In this document: positions 25,124 to 35,092 of the stretch, piece by piece
Position numbering within the stretch: the first letter of the stretch is position 1
Layout: each line of letters starts with the position of its first letter
NCBI GenBank assembly: GCA_051418075.1
Contig: JBPRGG010000031.1
Coordinates: 1-64,000, forward strand
DNA from: JBPRGG01 sp051418075
Lineage (GTDB): Bacteria; Bacteroidota; Bacteroidia; Cytophagales; Cyclobacteriaceae
Direction of reading: 5' to 3'
Length of the DNA: 64,000 nt
Position numbers and translations under genes: made by a program
The notes under the pieces: model-generated
Told to the model about the DNA's origin: nothing
What the model saw: only the letters and a program-made list of their open reading frames with translations
Database searches by the model: none

Positions 25124-27823
25124 ATGGCAAAAATTAATATTGATGGTAAGATACATGAAGCAGATCCCTCCAAAAACCTGCTGGAGCTATGCCTTTCCCT
25201 GGGATATGACCTGCCTTATTTTTGCTGGCATCCTGGATTGGGCTCTGTAGGTGCTTGCCGCCAATGTGCTGTGATCAAATACAAGGATGAAAACGATACC
25301 AAAGGAAAACTTTTTATGGCTTGCATGGAGCCTGCCAGTGACGGAACCCGGATTTCCCTGGAGCACCCGGAAGCCCGCCAGTTTCGAAAAAATACTATAG
25401 AATGGCTGATGATGAATCATCCCCATGATTGCCCGGTCTGTGATGAAGGGGGTGAATGTCACCTGCAGGACATGACGGTGATGACCGGCCATGATTATCG
25501 TCGTTACCGGTTTAAAAAAAGAACCTATTATAACCAGAACCTGGGACCTTTCATAAATCATGAAATGAACCGGTGTATCCAATGCTACCGCTGTGTCAGG
25601 TTTTACCGGGAATATGCTGACGGGAGCGATTTTAATGTATATGCAGCTCATGACCACCTGTATTTTGGGCGGTATGAGGATGGTACCCTGGAAAATGAAT
25701 TTAGTGGAAACCTGGTGGAGGTTTGTCCTACCGGGGTTTTTACAGATAAGACCCTAAAGCAACATTATACCCGGAAGTGGGACCTGACTACTGCACCCTC
25801 CATTTGTACCCACTGTAGTGTGGGTTGCAATACCATTGCCGGAGAAAGATACGGCAGCCTGCGCCGGATTTTAAGCCGTTACAACAGTCAGGTAAACGGA
25901 TACTTCTTATGTGATCGGGGACGATTTGGCTATGAATTTGTCAATCAAAAAAACCGGATTAAAACGCCCATGATAAAGAGTAAGGCAGATCAACAGCTTA
26001 AGGCGGTTAAGAAGGAACAATTATTAAATCAATTTGCAGAAATATATCAATCTGCTGGCCGATTAATAGGTGTCGGCTCAGACCGGGCTTCTATGGAATC
26101 AAATTTTGCTTTGCAGCAATTGGTGGGACCGGAGAATTTTTATGCTGGTGTATCCAAAAAGGAATTCAGCCTGATTAAACGGGTGCAGAAAATTTTAAGT
26201 AGTGGATCCATCCCTACAGCATCCCTCAAAGAAGTGGAAAATTCAGATGCTGTACTGGTGTTAGGTGAAGATCTGACTAACACCGCTCCCATGCTGGCCC
26301 TGGCTGTGCGGCAGGCAGCCCGCCGTGAGCCTCAGAAAAAGGCAGCCCAGTTAAAAATACCGGATTGGCAGGATGCCGCAGTGAGAGAACTGGTGCAGGA
26401 TCAAAAAGGACCGGTTTTCATTGCCTCATCTCATCCTGACAAGCTGGATGATATTGCAGAGCATTCTATAAGAGGGGAAAATGGTGACCTGGCCCGTTTT
26501 GGTTTTGCCCTGGCTGGATACCTGGATCAAAATGCAGTTGATGAATCCATGGATAATGATCAAATTCAGTTGGTCAAATCTATCTCGGAAAAATTAATGG
26601 CAGCAGAAAACCCTTTAATTATTTCTGGCACCAGCAGCTTTGAGCCTGCTTTAATAGAAGCTGCAGCAGCCATAGGGCTGGCTATCAAATCTCAAAAACC
26701 ATCTGTAAAACTGGCTTATGTGGTTCCACAGGCTAACAGCATGGGTTTGAGCCTATTAGCCAATCAGGATCTGGATGATCTTATAGCTGAAAGTGATCAA
26801 TACAGCAGCCTGGTTCTGGAAAATGACTTAGTCAGCCATCTTTCGGCTACCAAATGGTCTGAATTTGAAAAGAAAAACAAACAATTGATTGTATTGGACA
26901 GTGTAATGAGTAAAACTGTGCAAAAGGCTGATCTTGTTATTTCTACCGGTACATTTGCCGAATCGGATGGTACATTTGTCAACAATGAAGGGCGGGCCCA
27001 ACGCTTCTATCAGGTTTACCCTGCTTTTGGAGAAATATGGGAAAGCTGGCGCTGGCTGGGTTATTTAAGATCAGCCATTGATCCCGATCCGCCCCGGTTA
27101 CATGATTTTCAGGATTATGTGGATGAGATGGTCAGGGTTTATCCTCAACTGGAGGGCATGCAAGACCTGGCTCCTCCACCGGGATACCGTTGGGTTGGTC
27201 AAAAAATTCCCCGACAACCTCATCGCTATAGCGGCCGTACTGCTATGCAGTCACATCATCAGGTGCATGAACCTAAACCAGCTGAAGATCCGGATTCTGC
27301 TTTGACATTTACCATGGAAGGTTACAAGGGGCAGCCACCTTCTTCGGTAATCCCATTCTTCTGGTCACCAGGCTGGAATTCAGTCCAGTCTATCAATAAA
27401 TACCAGATCGAAGTAGGAGGTCCCTTACATGGGGGAGATCCTGGTTTCCGGTTGTTTAGCCCTATAGAAAATGGACATTTCAAGGTAAATGAAGAAATTC
27501 CCGCACCTTTTGAACCAAAAAAAGACCAGTTGAAAATCCAGCCGCTTTACCATATTTTCGGATCTGAACCTTTAAGTAACCAGTCACCGGCTGTAGCCAG
27601 TTTAGTTCCTGCTCCTTATATTGGGCTTAATTCCTCTGATGCCAAAAACTTTAGGTTAAATAATGGGCAATCCATCAAACTTAAACTCAGTCATAGGCTT
27701 TATCAAGTAGAAGTAAAGGTTATGGAGCTGCCCCAGGGAACTGTAGGATGGCCCATGGGTATACCGGGTTTGCCAGGAATACAGGATTCAAATTATGTTT
27801 CAAAAAATAACCTGGAAGTATGA
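25124..27823 (+). CDS. nuoG: NADH-quinone oxidoreductase subunit G
   Basis: An 899-residue subunit carrying several clusters. An N-terminal [2Fe-2S] domain (CWHPGLGSVGACRQCAV, then ACMEP) is followed by HDCPVCDEGGEC (cluster N5 region, with a His ligand nearby), then the [4Fe-4S] ligands CIQCYRC with VEVCP. The motif CTHCSVGC followed by a fourth Cys about 27 residues later is the ligand set of the extra cluster N7, present in only some bacterial NuoG. The rest resembles the molybdopterin-oxidoreductase fold but is probably without a cofactor. Length is at the upper end for the family. It overlaps nuoH by four bases (ATGA). Confidence 0.95.
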   Translation: MAKINIDGKIHEADPSKNLLELCLSLGYDLPYFCWHPGLGSVGACRQCAVIKYKDENDTKGKLFMACMEPASDGTRISLEHPEARQFRKNTIEWLMMNHPHDCPVCDEGGECHLQDMTVMTGHDYRRYRFKKRTYYNQNLGPFINHEMNRCIQCYRCVRFYREYADGSDFNVYAAHDHLYFGRYEDGTLENEFSGNLVEVCPTGVFTDKTLKQHYTRKWDLTTAPSICTHCSVGCNTIAGERYGSLRRILSRYNSQVNGYFLCDRGRFGYEFVNQKNRIKTPMIKSKADQQLKAVKKEQLLNQFAEIYQSAGRLIGVGSDRASMESNFALQQLVGPENFYAGVSKKEFSLIKRVQKILSSGSIPTASLKEVENSDAVLVLGEDLTNTAPMLALAVRQAARREPQKKAAQLKIPDWQDAAVRELVQDQKGPVFIASSHPDKLDDIAEHSIRGENGDLARFGFALAGYLDQNAVDESMDNDQIQLVKSISEKLMAAENPLIISGTSSFEPALIEAAAAIGLAIKSQKPSVKLAYVVPQANSMGLSLLANQDLDDLIAESDQYSSLVLENDLVSHLSATKWSEFEKKNKQLIVLDSVMSKTVQKADLVISTGTFAESDGTFVNNEGRAQRFYQVYPAFGEIWESWRWLGYLRSAIDPDPPRLHDFQDYVDEMVRVYPQLEGMQDLAPPPGYRWVGQKIPRQPHRYSGRTAMQSHHQVHEPKPAEDPDSALTFTMEGYKGQPPSSVIPFFWSPGWNSVQSINKYQIEVGGPLHGGDPGFRLFSPIENGHFKVNEEIPAPFEPKKDQLKIQPLYHIFGSEPLSNQSPAVASLVPAPYIGLNSSDAKNFRLNNGQSIKLKLSHRLYQVEVKVMELPQGTVGWPMGIPGLPGIQDSNYVSKNNLEV

Positions 27824-28779
27824 ATGAAACATTAAAAATATGGCTGATCATTATAGGGGTGTTACTGTCCATGCTTACCCTGGCACCTGGATTAATTTGG
27901 CTTGAACGTCGTTTGCTGGGCCTTTGGCAGGACCGGGTTGGACCAAACCGGACCGGGCCCTTTGGTTTGCTTCAGGTACTGGCTGATATGATCAAAATAT
28001 TTTTCAAGGAAGACTGGATCCCTCCCTTTGCCGATAAAAGAATCTTTACATTGGCCCCGGCTGTAATTATGACCACCATTTTATTAAGTTTTGCTATCAT
28101 TCCTTTTGCTCCCGGCATTATTGTAGCGGATTTGAACATCGGTATATTGTTTTTTCTGGCTATGTCTTCCCTGGGAGCTTACAGCATAGTATTGGGTGGA
28201 TGGGCCTCCAACAATAAATACTCCTTACTGGGAGCAATGCGTGGCTCAGCCCAGATGATGACCTATGAAGTTTTTATGGGATTGTCACTTATGGGCGTGG
28301 TCATGCTATCCGGTTCATTCAAACTGACGGATATTATTGAAGCCCAGCGTGGTTTGTGGTTTGTGGTACCCCAGTTTATTGGATTTGTAATTTTCCTGAT
28401 TGCAGGTATAGCCGAAACACACCGGTTGCCTTTTGATATTCCTGAAGCAGAAAGCGAGTTGATTGCAGGCTATCATGCTGAATACTCCGGAATGAAATTC
28501 GGAATGTTTTTCGTAGGAGAATATCTGGGCATTACCCTGGTATCAGCTTTAATTACCGCTTTGTTTTTTGGTGGCTGGCTGGGACCGGAATTTTTGCCCC
28601 CTTTGGTGTGGTTTTTACTCAAGACTTTTGTATTCATTGCCTTTTTTATATTATTAAGGGCAGGACTACCCCGACCCCGTTACGACCAGCTGATGGAATA
28701 TGGCTGGAAGCTTTTACTGCCTCTGGCATTACTGAATCTGATGATTACCGGGGCTATAGTTTTATTATTGAATCAATAA
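27820..28779 (+). CDS. nuoH: NADH-quinone oxidoreductase subunit H
   Basis: A 319-residue membrane subunit with about eight transmembrane helices that joins the peripheral arm to the proton-pumping arm and forms part of the quinone site. Conserved segments: WLERRLLGLWQDRVGPNRTGPFGLLQ, the acidic loop AETHRLPFDIPEAESELIAGYHAEYSG and RAGLPRPRYDQLM. Complete and of normal length. Confidence 0.97.
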   Translation: MNETLKIWLIIIGVLLSMLTLAPGLIWLERRLLGLWQDRVGPNRTGPFGLLQVLADMIKIFFKEDWIPPFADKRIFTLAPAVIMTTILLSFAIIPFAPGIIVADLNIGILFFLAMSSLGAYSIVLGGWASNNKYSLLGAMRGSAQMMTYEVFMGLSLMGVVMLSGSFKLTDIIEAQRGLWFVVPQFIGFVIFLIAGIAETHRLPFDIPEAESELIAGYHAEYSGMKFGMFFVGEYLGITLVSALITALFFGGWLGPEFLPPLVWFLLKTFVFIAFFILLRAGLPRPRYDQLMEYGWKLLLPLALLNLMITGAIVLLLNQ

Positions 28780-28791
28780 ATAAATAGCAAT

Positions 28792-29307
28792 ATGTGGAGT
28801 AATTTAAGAACCTTATGGCTGGCTTTTTTACACATGTTTCGTAAACGGGAAACCATAGAGTACCCCGACGAAAAGCCCAACTTGCCGGCTCGTTGGCGGG
28901 GCCGCATTGTACTGTCCCGGGATCCTGATGGTGAGGAGCGATGTGTGGGCTGTTACCTTTGTGCAGTAGCCTGTCCGGTAGATTGTATATCACTACAGGC
29001 TACAGAAGATGAAAATGGCCGCCGGTATCCGGAGTTTTTCCGGATCAATTTTTCCCGCTGCATTTTTTGCGGATATTGTGAAGAGGCTTGTCCCACTTAT
29101 GCCATTCAATTGATTCCGGATTTCGAAATGAGTGAATATAACCGGCAAAACCTGGTTTATGAAAAAGAAGATCTGATGATCCAAGGTACCGGTAAGTATC
29201 ATGATTATAATTTTTACCGGGTTTCCGGCCTAAAAATCGGGGGTAAAGACAAAGGTGAGGCTGAAAATGAAGATAAACCAATTGATATCAGGAGTTTAAT
29301 TCCATAA
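28792..29307 (+). CDS. nuoI: NADH-quinone oxidoreductase subunit I
   Basis: A 171-residue peripheral subunit with two [4Fe-4S] clusters (N6a, N6b). Ligands are in the two ferredoxin motifs CVGCYLCAVACP and CIFCGYCEEACP. It connects the clusters of NuoG to N2 in NuoB. The C-terminus is charged and Asp/Glu/Lys rich. nuoJ follows after 13 bases. Confidence 0.96.
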   Translation: MWSNLRTLWLAFLHMFRKRETIEYPDEKPNLPARWRGRIVLSRDPDGEERCVGCYLCAVACPVDCISLQATEDENGRRYPEFFRINFSRCIFCGYCEEACPTYAIQLIPDFEMSEYNRQNLVYEKEDLMIQGTGKYHDYNFYRVSGLKIGGKDKGEAENEDKPIDIRSLIP

Positions 29308-29320
29308 CCCTTAAAAATTT

Positions 29321-29845
29321 ATGACCATTGCTTTTTACATAGCCGCTTCCATTGCTGTATTGTCTACTTTCATGGTGATCACCCGAACCAATGCAGTACA
29401 TGCATTGCTGTATTTGATTGTGTCCTTACTATCGGTATCGGTCATTTTCTACCTGGCCGGAGCGCCCTTTGTAGCTGCCCTGGAAGTGATCATCTATGCC
29501 GGAGCTATCATGGTGCTTTTTATTTTTGTGATCATGATGCTTAATTTAGGTAAGGGGTCAGAACAACAGGAAAAAGCCTGGTTAAGACCAGTAATATGGA
29601 TAGGCCCGGCCATCCTAAGTCTGGTTTTGTTTCTGGAAGTATTATTGGTTTTTCTGAATGTGGATCTTCAGCTGGGAGAAATGGCCTTTGTTGGACCTAA
29701 GCAGGTAGGTATTTCACTGTTTACAAATTATTTATTGGCGGTGGAACTGGCTGGTATGTTACTGATGGCCGGCATTATAGGAGCTTACCATTTAGGTAAA
29801 AGGAAGAAAAAGATTGTGCACCGGTACCTGGAAAAAGCATCATGA
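29321..29845 (+). CDS. nuoJ: NADH-quinone oxidoreductase subunit J
   Basis: A 174-residue membrane subunit with five hydrophobic segments. The family motif AALEVIIYAGAIMVLFIFVIMML is readable, including the pi-bulge helix involved in the coupling mechanism. nuoK starts one base after the stop. Confidence 0.93.
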   Translation: MTIAFYIAASIAVLSTFMVITRTNAVHALLYLIVSLLSVSVIFYLAGAPFVAALEVIIYAGAIMVLFIFVIMMLNLGKGSEQQEKAWLRPVIWIGPAILSLVLFLEVLLVFLNVDLQLGEMAFVGPKQVGISLFTNYLLAVELAGMLLMAGIIGAYHLGKRKKKIVHRYLEKAS

Positions 29846-29846
29846 T

Positions 29847-30155
29847 ATGGAATCACTTTCACTGGAAACCGGATTGTTGTTGTCTACCATTCTTTTTGTA
29901 TTGGGACTGATCGGACTGATGATCCGCAGGAATATCATCTTTATGATGATGTCGATTGAGATCATGCTTAATGCCGCTGGTTTTGCGTTTGTCTGGGCCG
30001 GGTCATTCTGGCAGCAGGCAGATGGACAGGTGATGTTTATTTTCATATTAACTATGGCTGCCGCTGAAGTTTCCATTGGGCTGGCCCTGATCCTTTTGGT
30101 GTATCAAAAATATAAAACCCTGGATATTGACAAGGTGAGTAATTTAAAGGGGTAG
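29847..30155 (+). CDS. nuoK: NADH-quinone oxidoreductase subunit K
   Basis: A 102-residue subunit with three transmembrane helices. ATG 29847 is chosen over the upstream in-frame ATG (29814), since it matches the standard family length and follows the nuoJ stop by one base. Conserved Glu residues (MSIEIMLNAAGF and AAAEVSIGLAL) are part of the proton channel between NuoH and NuoN. Confidence 0.94.
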   Translation: MESLSLETGLLLSTILFVLGLIGLMIRRNIIFMMMSIEIMLNAAGFAFVWAGSFWQQADGQVMFIFILTMAAAEVSIGLALILLVYQKYKTLDIDKVSNLKG

Positions 30156-30185
30156 ATAAGACTTTATTTTTTAATAGAAGCAATT

Positions 30186-32072
30186 ATGATAAATTTTTTG
30201 TGGCTTATCTTATTGTTGCCTCTGGCCGGATTTCTGGTCCTGGCTTTGTTTGGCAGCAAGCTTTCCAAAAAAATGGTGGCTATGGTGGGTCTGGGTTCTG
30301 TGGGTACAGCTGCCTTCCTGACCATCCTGCTGGGGCTTGAATTTATCATCAATCCGATTCCGGACCATGGATTGGTCAATCATCTTTGGACCTGGTTTGA
30401 TGTTGCCGGTTTAAGCCCTGGAATCACACTATATCTGGATGCATTATCCCTGATATTTGTTTTCGTGATCACATTTGTGGGTTTTTTGATTCATTTATAT
30501 TCGGTCGAATTTATGTGGGATGAGGAAGGTTATGCCCGCTTTTTTGCCTACATGAATTTATTTGTCGGTTCCATGCTGACCCTGGTATTGGCCGATAACC
30601 TGGTACTGCTTTATTTAGGCTGGGAGGGGGTTGGGTTATGTAGCTTTTTATTGATTGGGTTCTGGTATAAGGATCCGGTAAACGGTGCAGCAGCCCGCAA
30701 AGCCTTTATTGTGACCCGCATTGGAGATACAGCCATGGCGATTGGTTTGTTTCTATTATTTTTTAGTTTTAATTCCTTGAATATCAATGAAATAATGACA
30801 GCCATCCCACAGAAATGGGCTCAAGGTGACCCCACTGCTACCTGGGCCGCCATATTATTATTGGGAGGAGCCCTGGGAAAATCAGCCCAATTACCGCTGC
30901 AAACCTGGCTTCCTGATGCCATGGCCGGACCGTCTCCGGTGAGCGCCCTGATCCATGCTGCTACAATGGTAACCGCAGGAATTTATTTAATAGCCCGAAC
31001 CCACACCTTGTTTATCCAGGTCCCTGCTGTAATGACAGTAATTGCTGTAATTGGTGCCTTGACATTGCTATTGGCCGGACTTTCTGCCCTGGTACAATCT
31101 GATATCAAACGGGTTCTGGCTTATTCCACCATCAGTCAGATCGGCTACATGTTTTTGGCTTTAGGTGTGGGAGCCTGGTCTGCCGCCGTTTTTCATTTTA
31201 TGATCCATGCCTTCTTTAAAGCACTTTTGTTTTTGGGTGCCGGAGCCATTATCCTGGCTATGCATCATGAACATAATATGTTTAAAATGGGTGGCTTGAA
31301 AGCTAAATTGCCGGTCACTTTCTGGACTTTTTTAATTGGTTCTGCATCTCTGGCCGCTCTGCCTTTAATTACAGCAGGATTTTACAGTAAAGATGCCATT
31401 TTATGGTATGCCTGGGCCAGTCCAACAGGAAGTCCCTGGCTATGGCTGTCGGCAGTGACTGGCGCTTTTATTACGGCCATTTATACCTTTAGGATGTTAT
31501 TTATCACTTTTTTTGGATCTCCAACTCCCAGAATCAGCCAGAAACCCGGCATTTTGATCAAAATCCCATTAATTGTATTGGCAATCTTGTCTTTACTGGG
31601 CGGGTTTTTAGAATTACCCCATACTTTAGGACATTTTAATCCATTTTCCAGTTTGATGGAAACGGCGGTTCCTGCAGTGCATTTAATGATTGAAGATACC
31701 AGTATCGAGTTGTTATTTCAGTTGATTTCCAGCTTGTTAGCTTTAGCCGGTATATACCTGGCTTATCTTTATTTCCTGAAAAAACCTCATTTGTCCCGGC
31801 AATTAACCCGTAAACAGCCTGGATTGAAAAATTTCTGGTTGAATGGCTGGCAATTTGACCGGTTATATGACCGGGTTTTTGTAAGGCCTGTGGTATGGCT
31901 ATCAGCCATTAACAAAAATGACGTGGTAGACAAGGGTTATTATTTAATTGGCCAGGCGCATACTTATTTACACCTGAGGTTGAGTCAGAGTCAAACTGGT
32001 CAGCTACGCTGGTATCTCATGGGAATCACCTTTGGTGCCATACTTACTATTACCTTAATTATTTTCTTATGA
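30186..32072 (+). CDS. nuoL: NADH-quinone oxidoreductase subunit L
   Basis: A 628-residue antiporter-like proton-pumping subunit with about 15-16 helices and the long lateral C-terminal helix. Key motifs: LYLGWEGVGLCSFLLIGFW, the channel Lys in ALGKSAQLPLQTWLPDAMAGPSPVSALIHAATMVTAG, and HAFFKALLFLGAGAI. Overlaps nuoM by four bases. Confidence 0.96.
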   Translation: MINFLWLILLLPLAGFLVLALFGSKLSKKMVAMVGLGSVGTAAFLTILLGLEFIINPIPDHGLVNHLWTWFDVAGLSPGITLYLDALSLIFVFVITFVGFLIHLYSVEFMWDEEGYARFFAYMNLFVGSMLTLVLADNLVLLYLGWEGVGLCSFLLIGFWYKDPVNGAAARKAFIVTRIGDTAMAIGLFLLFFSFNSLNINEIMTAIPQKWAQGDPTATWAAILLLGGALGKSAQLPLQTWLPDAMAGPSPVSALIHAATMVTAGIYLIARTHTLFIQVPAVMTVIAVIGALTLLLAGLSALVQSDIKRVLAYSTISQIGYMFLALGVGAWSAAVFHFMIHAFFKALLFLGAGAIILAMHHEHNMFKMGGLKAKLPVTFWTFLIGSASLAALPLITAGFYSKDAILWYAWASPTGSPWLWLSAVTGAFITAIYTFRMLFITFFGSPTPRISQKPGILIKIPLIVLAILSLLGGFLELPHTLGHFNPFSSLMETAVPAVHLMIEDTSIELLFQLISSLLALAGIYLAYLYFLKKPHLSRQLTRKQPGLKNFWLNGWQFDRLYDRVFVRPVVWLSAINKNDVVDKGYYLIGQAHTYLHLRLSQSQTGQLRWYLMGITFGAILTITLIIFL

Positions 32073-33646
32073 TTTTAATCTGGTTTATCATCATACTTAT
32101 GGGAGCCGGCAGTTTAGCCTGGATTACAGGTCGTAAAAACCCCGGATTAGCCAGAGCCTTATCTCTGGCAGCAGTTCTGTTGAACCTGGCTATTATTACC
32201 TATTTTTGGTTGACCCATATTTCCCGGATTAGTATCAGCCAGGAAGGAGCATGGTTGATCAATTACCAGCAGGAATGGATCAGCCGGTTTGGAATCAGCT
32301 TTCACTTCGCCCTGGATGGCTTAAGCCTGCTGATGTTGATACTTACTTTTTTTCTGGGAGCTGTGGCCATTCTTACTTCCTGGACCCAGGTGACAGAGAA
32401 AGTGGGTTTTTTTCATTTTAACTTGTTGTGGATTTTAGCTGGTATCACTGGTGTGTTCACTTCCCTGGATTTGTTCCTGTTTTATTGTTTTTGGGAAATC
32501 ATGCTCATTCCTATGTATTTTATCATAGGAATCTGGGGATATGAAAAGCGTATTTATGCGGCATATAAATTTTTCATTTTTACCCAGGCCAGTGGATTAT
32601 TAATGTTTCTGGCAATATTGTCCCTGTATTTTATACAAGCTGCTCAAACTGGATTGTATTCATTTGATTATGCCATTTTATCAGCCAGTCAAATCCCTGC
32701 CCACCTGGAGTTGTGGTTGATGGGAGGTTTTGCTATTGCTTTTTTGGTGAAGCTTCCGGCTTTCCCCTTTCATAACTGGCTGCCGGATGCACATACCCAG
32801 GCTCCGACTGCAGGTAGTGTGATATTGGCTGGATTACTCCTCAAAACAGGGGCTTACGGACTTTTAAGGTTTGTAGTTCCTTTTTTCCCTCAGGCAGTAC
32901 AGGCCTTTGCTCCTTATGCCATGTTGCTGGGCGTGATCGGGATATTGTATGGAGCTATGCTTGCTTTTTCCCAAACAGATCTTAAAAGGCTGGTAGCCTA
33001 TACCAGTGTCAGCCATATGGGATTTATAGTGTTGGGTGTTTTTGCCCTCAATGAATTGGCCTTTCAGGGCGTGGTTTTACAAATGATCACACATGGGATC
33101 AGTACCGGAGCCTTATTTATTTTAGTGGGTCTATTACAGGAAAGAATGCACACCCGTGATATTAATGAAATCGGAGGTTTATGGCGGGAAGCACCCAAAA
33201 TGGGTGTAGTGGGGCTGGTGTTTGCTATGGCTTCCCTGGGATTACCCGGATTGGGTAACTTCATCGCTGAGTTTCTTATTCTGGTGGGGTCATTTCAGGC
33301 TGATAAGGTTTTTACAATTATAGCCACCATAGGATTGATCGCCTCTGCTGTTTACTCACTGCGTTTTTATCAAAAAGTTTTCCAGGGTCAAAAGAAAAGC
33401 CATTGGTCCTTTAACGATTTGAATATCAGAGAGATGGTTGTGCTGGGGACATTGGTTATAAGTATAATCTGGCTTGGCTTGTATCCTCAGCCTGTCATTA
33501 ATACAGCCCGCAGTTCTTTGAAGTTTTTATTGAATGGCAGCCATCAAAAGGTTATCCATAAAAGGTCACCAAAAGAAATGGCAAAAAATAAAAAATATTT
33601 GTACAGGATCAACTATGACCATAACCGGAAAGGAGCAATCCCATGA
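32069..33646 (+). CDS. nuoM: NADH-quinone oxidoreductase subunit M
   Basis: A 525-residue antiporter-like proton-pumping subunit. FWEIMLIPMYFIIGIWG, the LVKLPAFPFHNWLPDAHTQAPTAGSV segment and DLKRLVAYTSVSHMGF are conserved. The hydrophilic C-terminal tail, with Lys/Arg-rich residues, is a little long. Overlaps nuoN by four bases. Confidence 0.96.
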   Translation: MILIWFIIILMGAGSLAWITGRKNPGLARALSLAAVLLNLAIITYFWLTHISRISISQEGAWLINYQQEWISRFGISFHFALDGLSLLMLILTFFLGAVAILTSWTQVTEKVGFFHFNLLWILAGITGVFTSLDLFLFYCFWEIMLIPMYFIIGIWGYEKRIYAAYKFFIFTQASGLLMFLAILSLYFIQAAQTGLYSFDYAILSASQIPAHLELWLMGGFAIAFLVKLPAFPFHNWLPDAHTQAPTAGSVILAGLLLKTGAYGLLRFVVPFFPQAVQAFAPYAMLLGVIGILYGAMLAFSQTDLKRLVAYTSVSHMGFIVLGVFALNELAFQGVVLQMITHGISTGALFILVGLLQERMHTRDINEIGGLWREAPKMGVVGLVFAMASLGLPGLGNFIAEFLILVGSFQADKVFTIIATIGLIASAVYSLRFYQKVFQGQKKSHWSFNDLNIREMVVLGTLVISIIWLGLYPQPVINTARSSLKFLLNGSHQKVIHKRSPKEMAKNKKYLYRINYDHNRKGAIP

Positions 33647-35082
33647 TCAATAATCTGACCAGTTTATTACCTTTAATGGTCATATCCGGATCAACTATTT
33701 TAGTTTTATTGATTATAGCCATTAAAAGGAGCCACTTGTTAACTAATATTTTGACTTTGATGGCATTGACGGCTACGGTCATATCCTTGTTTGCTTCTCC
33801 TATAGTTCATGTTCAGCCAGTGGGAATCTTATTTACCCTGGATGGCTTTTCCACTTTTTTTATGGCCATCATATTGTTTGCCAGTTTTGTGGTCGTGATT
33901 TTATCATTTAACTACCTGGAATTTAAGGAAATAAATAAAGAAGAATATTATGTTCTGATATTGTTGGCTACCCTGGGGGCCATGGTACTGGTAATCAGTA
34001 ATCATTTCGTATCGTTTTTCCTTGGTCTTGAAATATTGAGCCTATCTTTATATGTTCTCATTGCTTACCTCAGGATATGGCAGCATAATATAGAGGCTGG
34101 GATAAAATACCTGGTGTTGGCTGCTGCATCTTCTGCCTTTTTGCTTTTTGGAATGGCATTAATATATGCTGAAACCGGGAACATGAATTTTTATCAACTG
34201 GCCAGTCAATTTACCAATACGGAAATCATTACGCCTTTTGCCTTAACCGGGCTGGCTTTGATGATTGTAGGGGTTGGATTTAAAATGGCCATTGTGCCAT
34301 TTCACTTTTGGACACCGGATATTTATGAAGGTGCTCCGGCCCCGGTGTCAGCTTTAATTGCTACTATTTCCAAAGGTGCAATCCTGGCAGTTTGGCTGAG
34401 GTTTTTCATGATGTTAGATATATATCGTTATCCTGCCATTATGCTCACTTTTTCCACCCTGGCTGTGTTGTCGATGGTGATAGGTAATTTGTTGGCGTTG
34501 TGGCAAAAAAATGTGAAAAGAATCCTGGCTTATTCTTCCATTGCCCATTTAGGGTATATGTTGGTGGCTTTTCTGGCTGGAGGTGAATTGGGTACAGAGG
34601 CTGTTATTTTTTACTTATTGGCCTATTTTATTACCATTTTAGGTGCTTTTGGTGTAGTTACCCTCATTTCTTCTCCTGAAAGGGATGGTTATCAGGTGGA
34701 AGATTACCATGGCTTGTTTTGGCGACGGCCCCGTATAGGTGCTGTTTTTACTTCCATGCTTCTTTCTCTGGCCGGTATACCATTGACAGCCGGATTTATG
34801 GGAAAATTTTATCTGGTGGCAGCCGGTGTTTCTTCCGGATACTGGATTTTAGTGGTGTCATTGGTGATCAGCAGCGTAATAGGTTTATTTTATTATCTCC
34901 GTATCATTGTTGAAATGTTCAAAAAACCAGACGAACTGGTTTTACGTCACTCCTTAAAACCATTTTTTAGCCTGGGCAGTGGCATTACTTTGGCTGTTCT
35001 GGCTGTACTTTTAGTTTGGTTCGGAGTTTACCCTGGCACCCTGATGGAAATCATCAGGGTGATTGCAACGAATTCATTTTAA
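33643..35082 (+). CDS. nuoN: NADH-quinone oxidoreductase subunit N
   Basis: A 479-residue antiporter-like proton-pumping subunit. FLGLEILSLSLYVLIAY, KMAIVPFHFWTPDIYEGAPAPVSA and VKRILAYSSIAHLGYM are conserved. It is the last gene of the nuo operon; the convergent FlK-like gene starts 11 bases away, with only a short AAGCA/TGCTT hairpin at the junction. Confidence 0.96.
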   Translation: MINNLTSLLPLMVISGSTILVLLIIAIKRSHLLTNILTLMALTATVISLFASPIVHVQPVGILFTLDGFSTFFMAIILFASFVVVILSFNYLEFKEINKEEYYVLILLATLGAMVLVISNHFVSFFLGLEILSLSLYVLIAYLRIWQHNIEAGIKYLVLAAASSAFLLFGMALIYAETGNMNFYQLASQFTNTEIITPFALTGLALMIVGVGFKMAIVPFHFWTPDIYEGAPAPVSALIATISKGAILAVWLRFFMMLDIYRYPAIMLTFSTLAVLSMVIGNLLALWQKNVKRILAYSSIAHLGYMLVAFLAGGELGTEAVIFYLLAYFITILGAFGVVTLISSPERDGYQVEDYHGLFWRRPRIGAVFTSMLLSLAGIPLTAGFMGKFYLVAAGVSSGYWILVVSLVISSVIGLFYYLRIIVEMFKKPDELVLRHSLKPFFSLGSGITLAVLAVLLVWFGVYPGTLMEIIRVIATNSF

Positions 35083-35092
35083 GCAATTTTTT

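Noticed and set aside
25187..25657. 156-codon minus-strand frame inside nuoG
   Set aside because: Overlaps the conserved iron-sulfur region of NuoG on the other strand; no motif.
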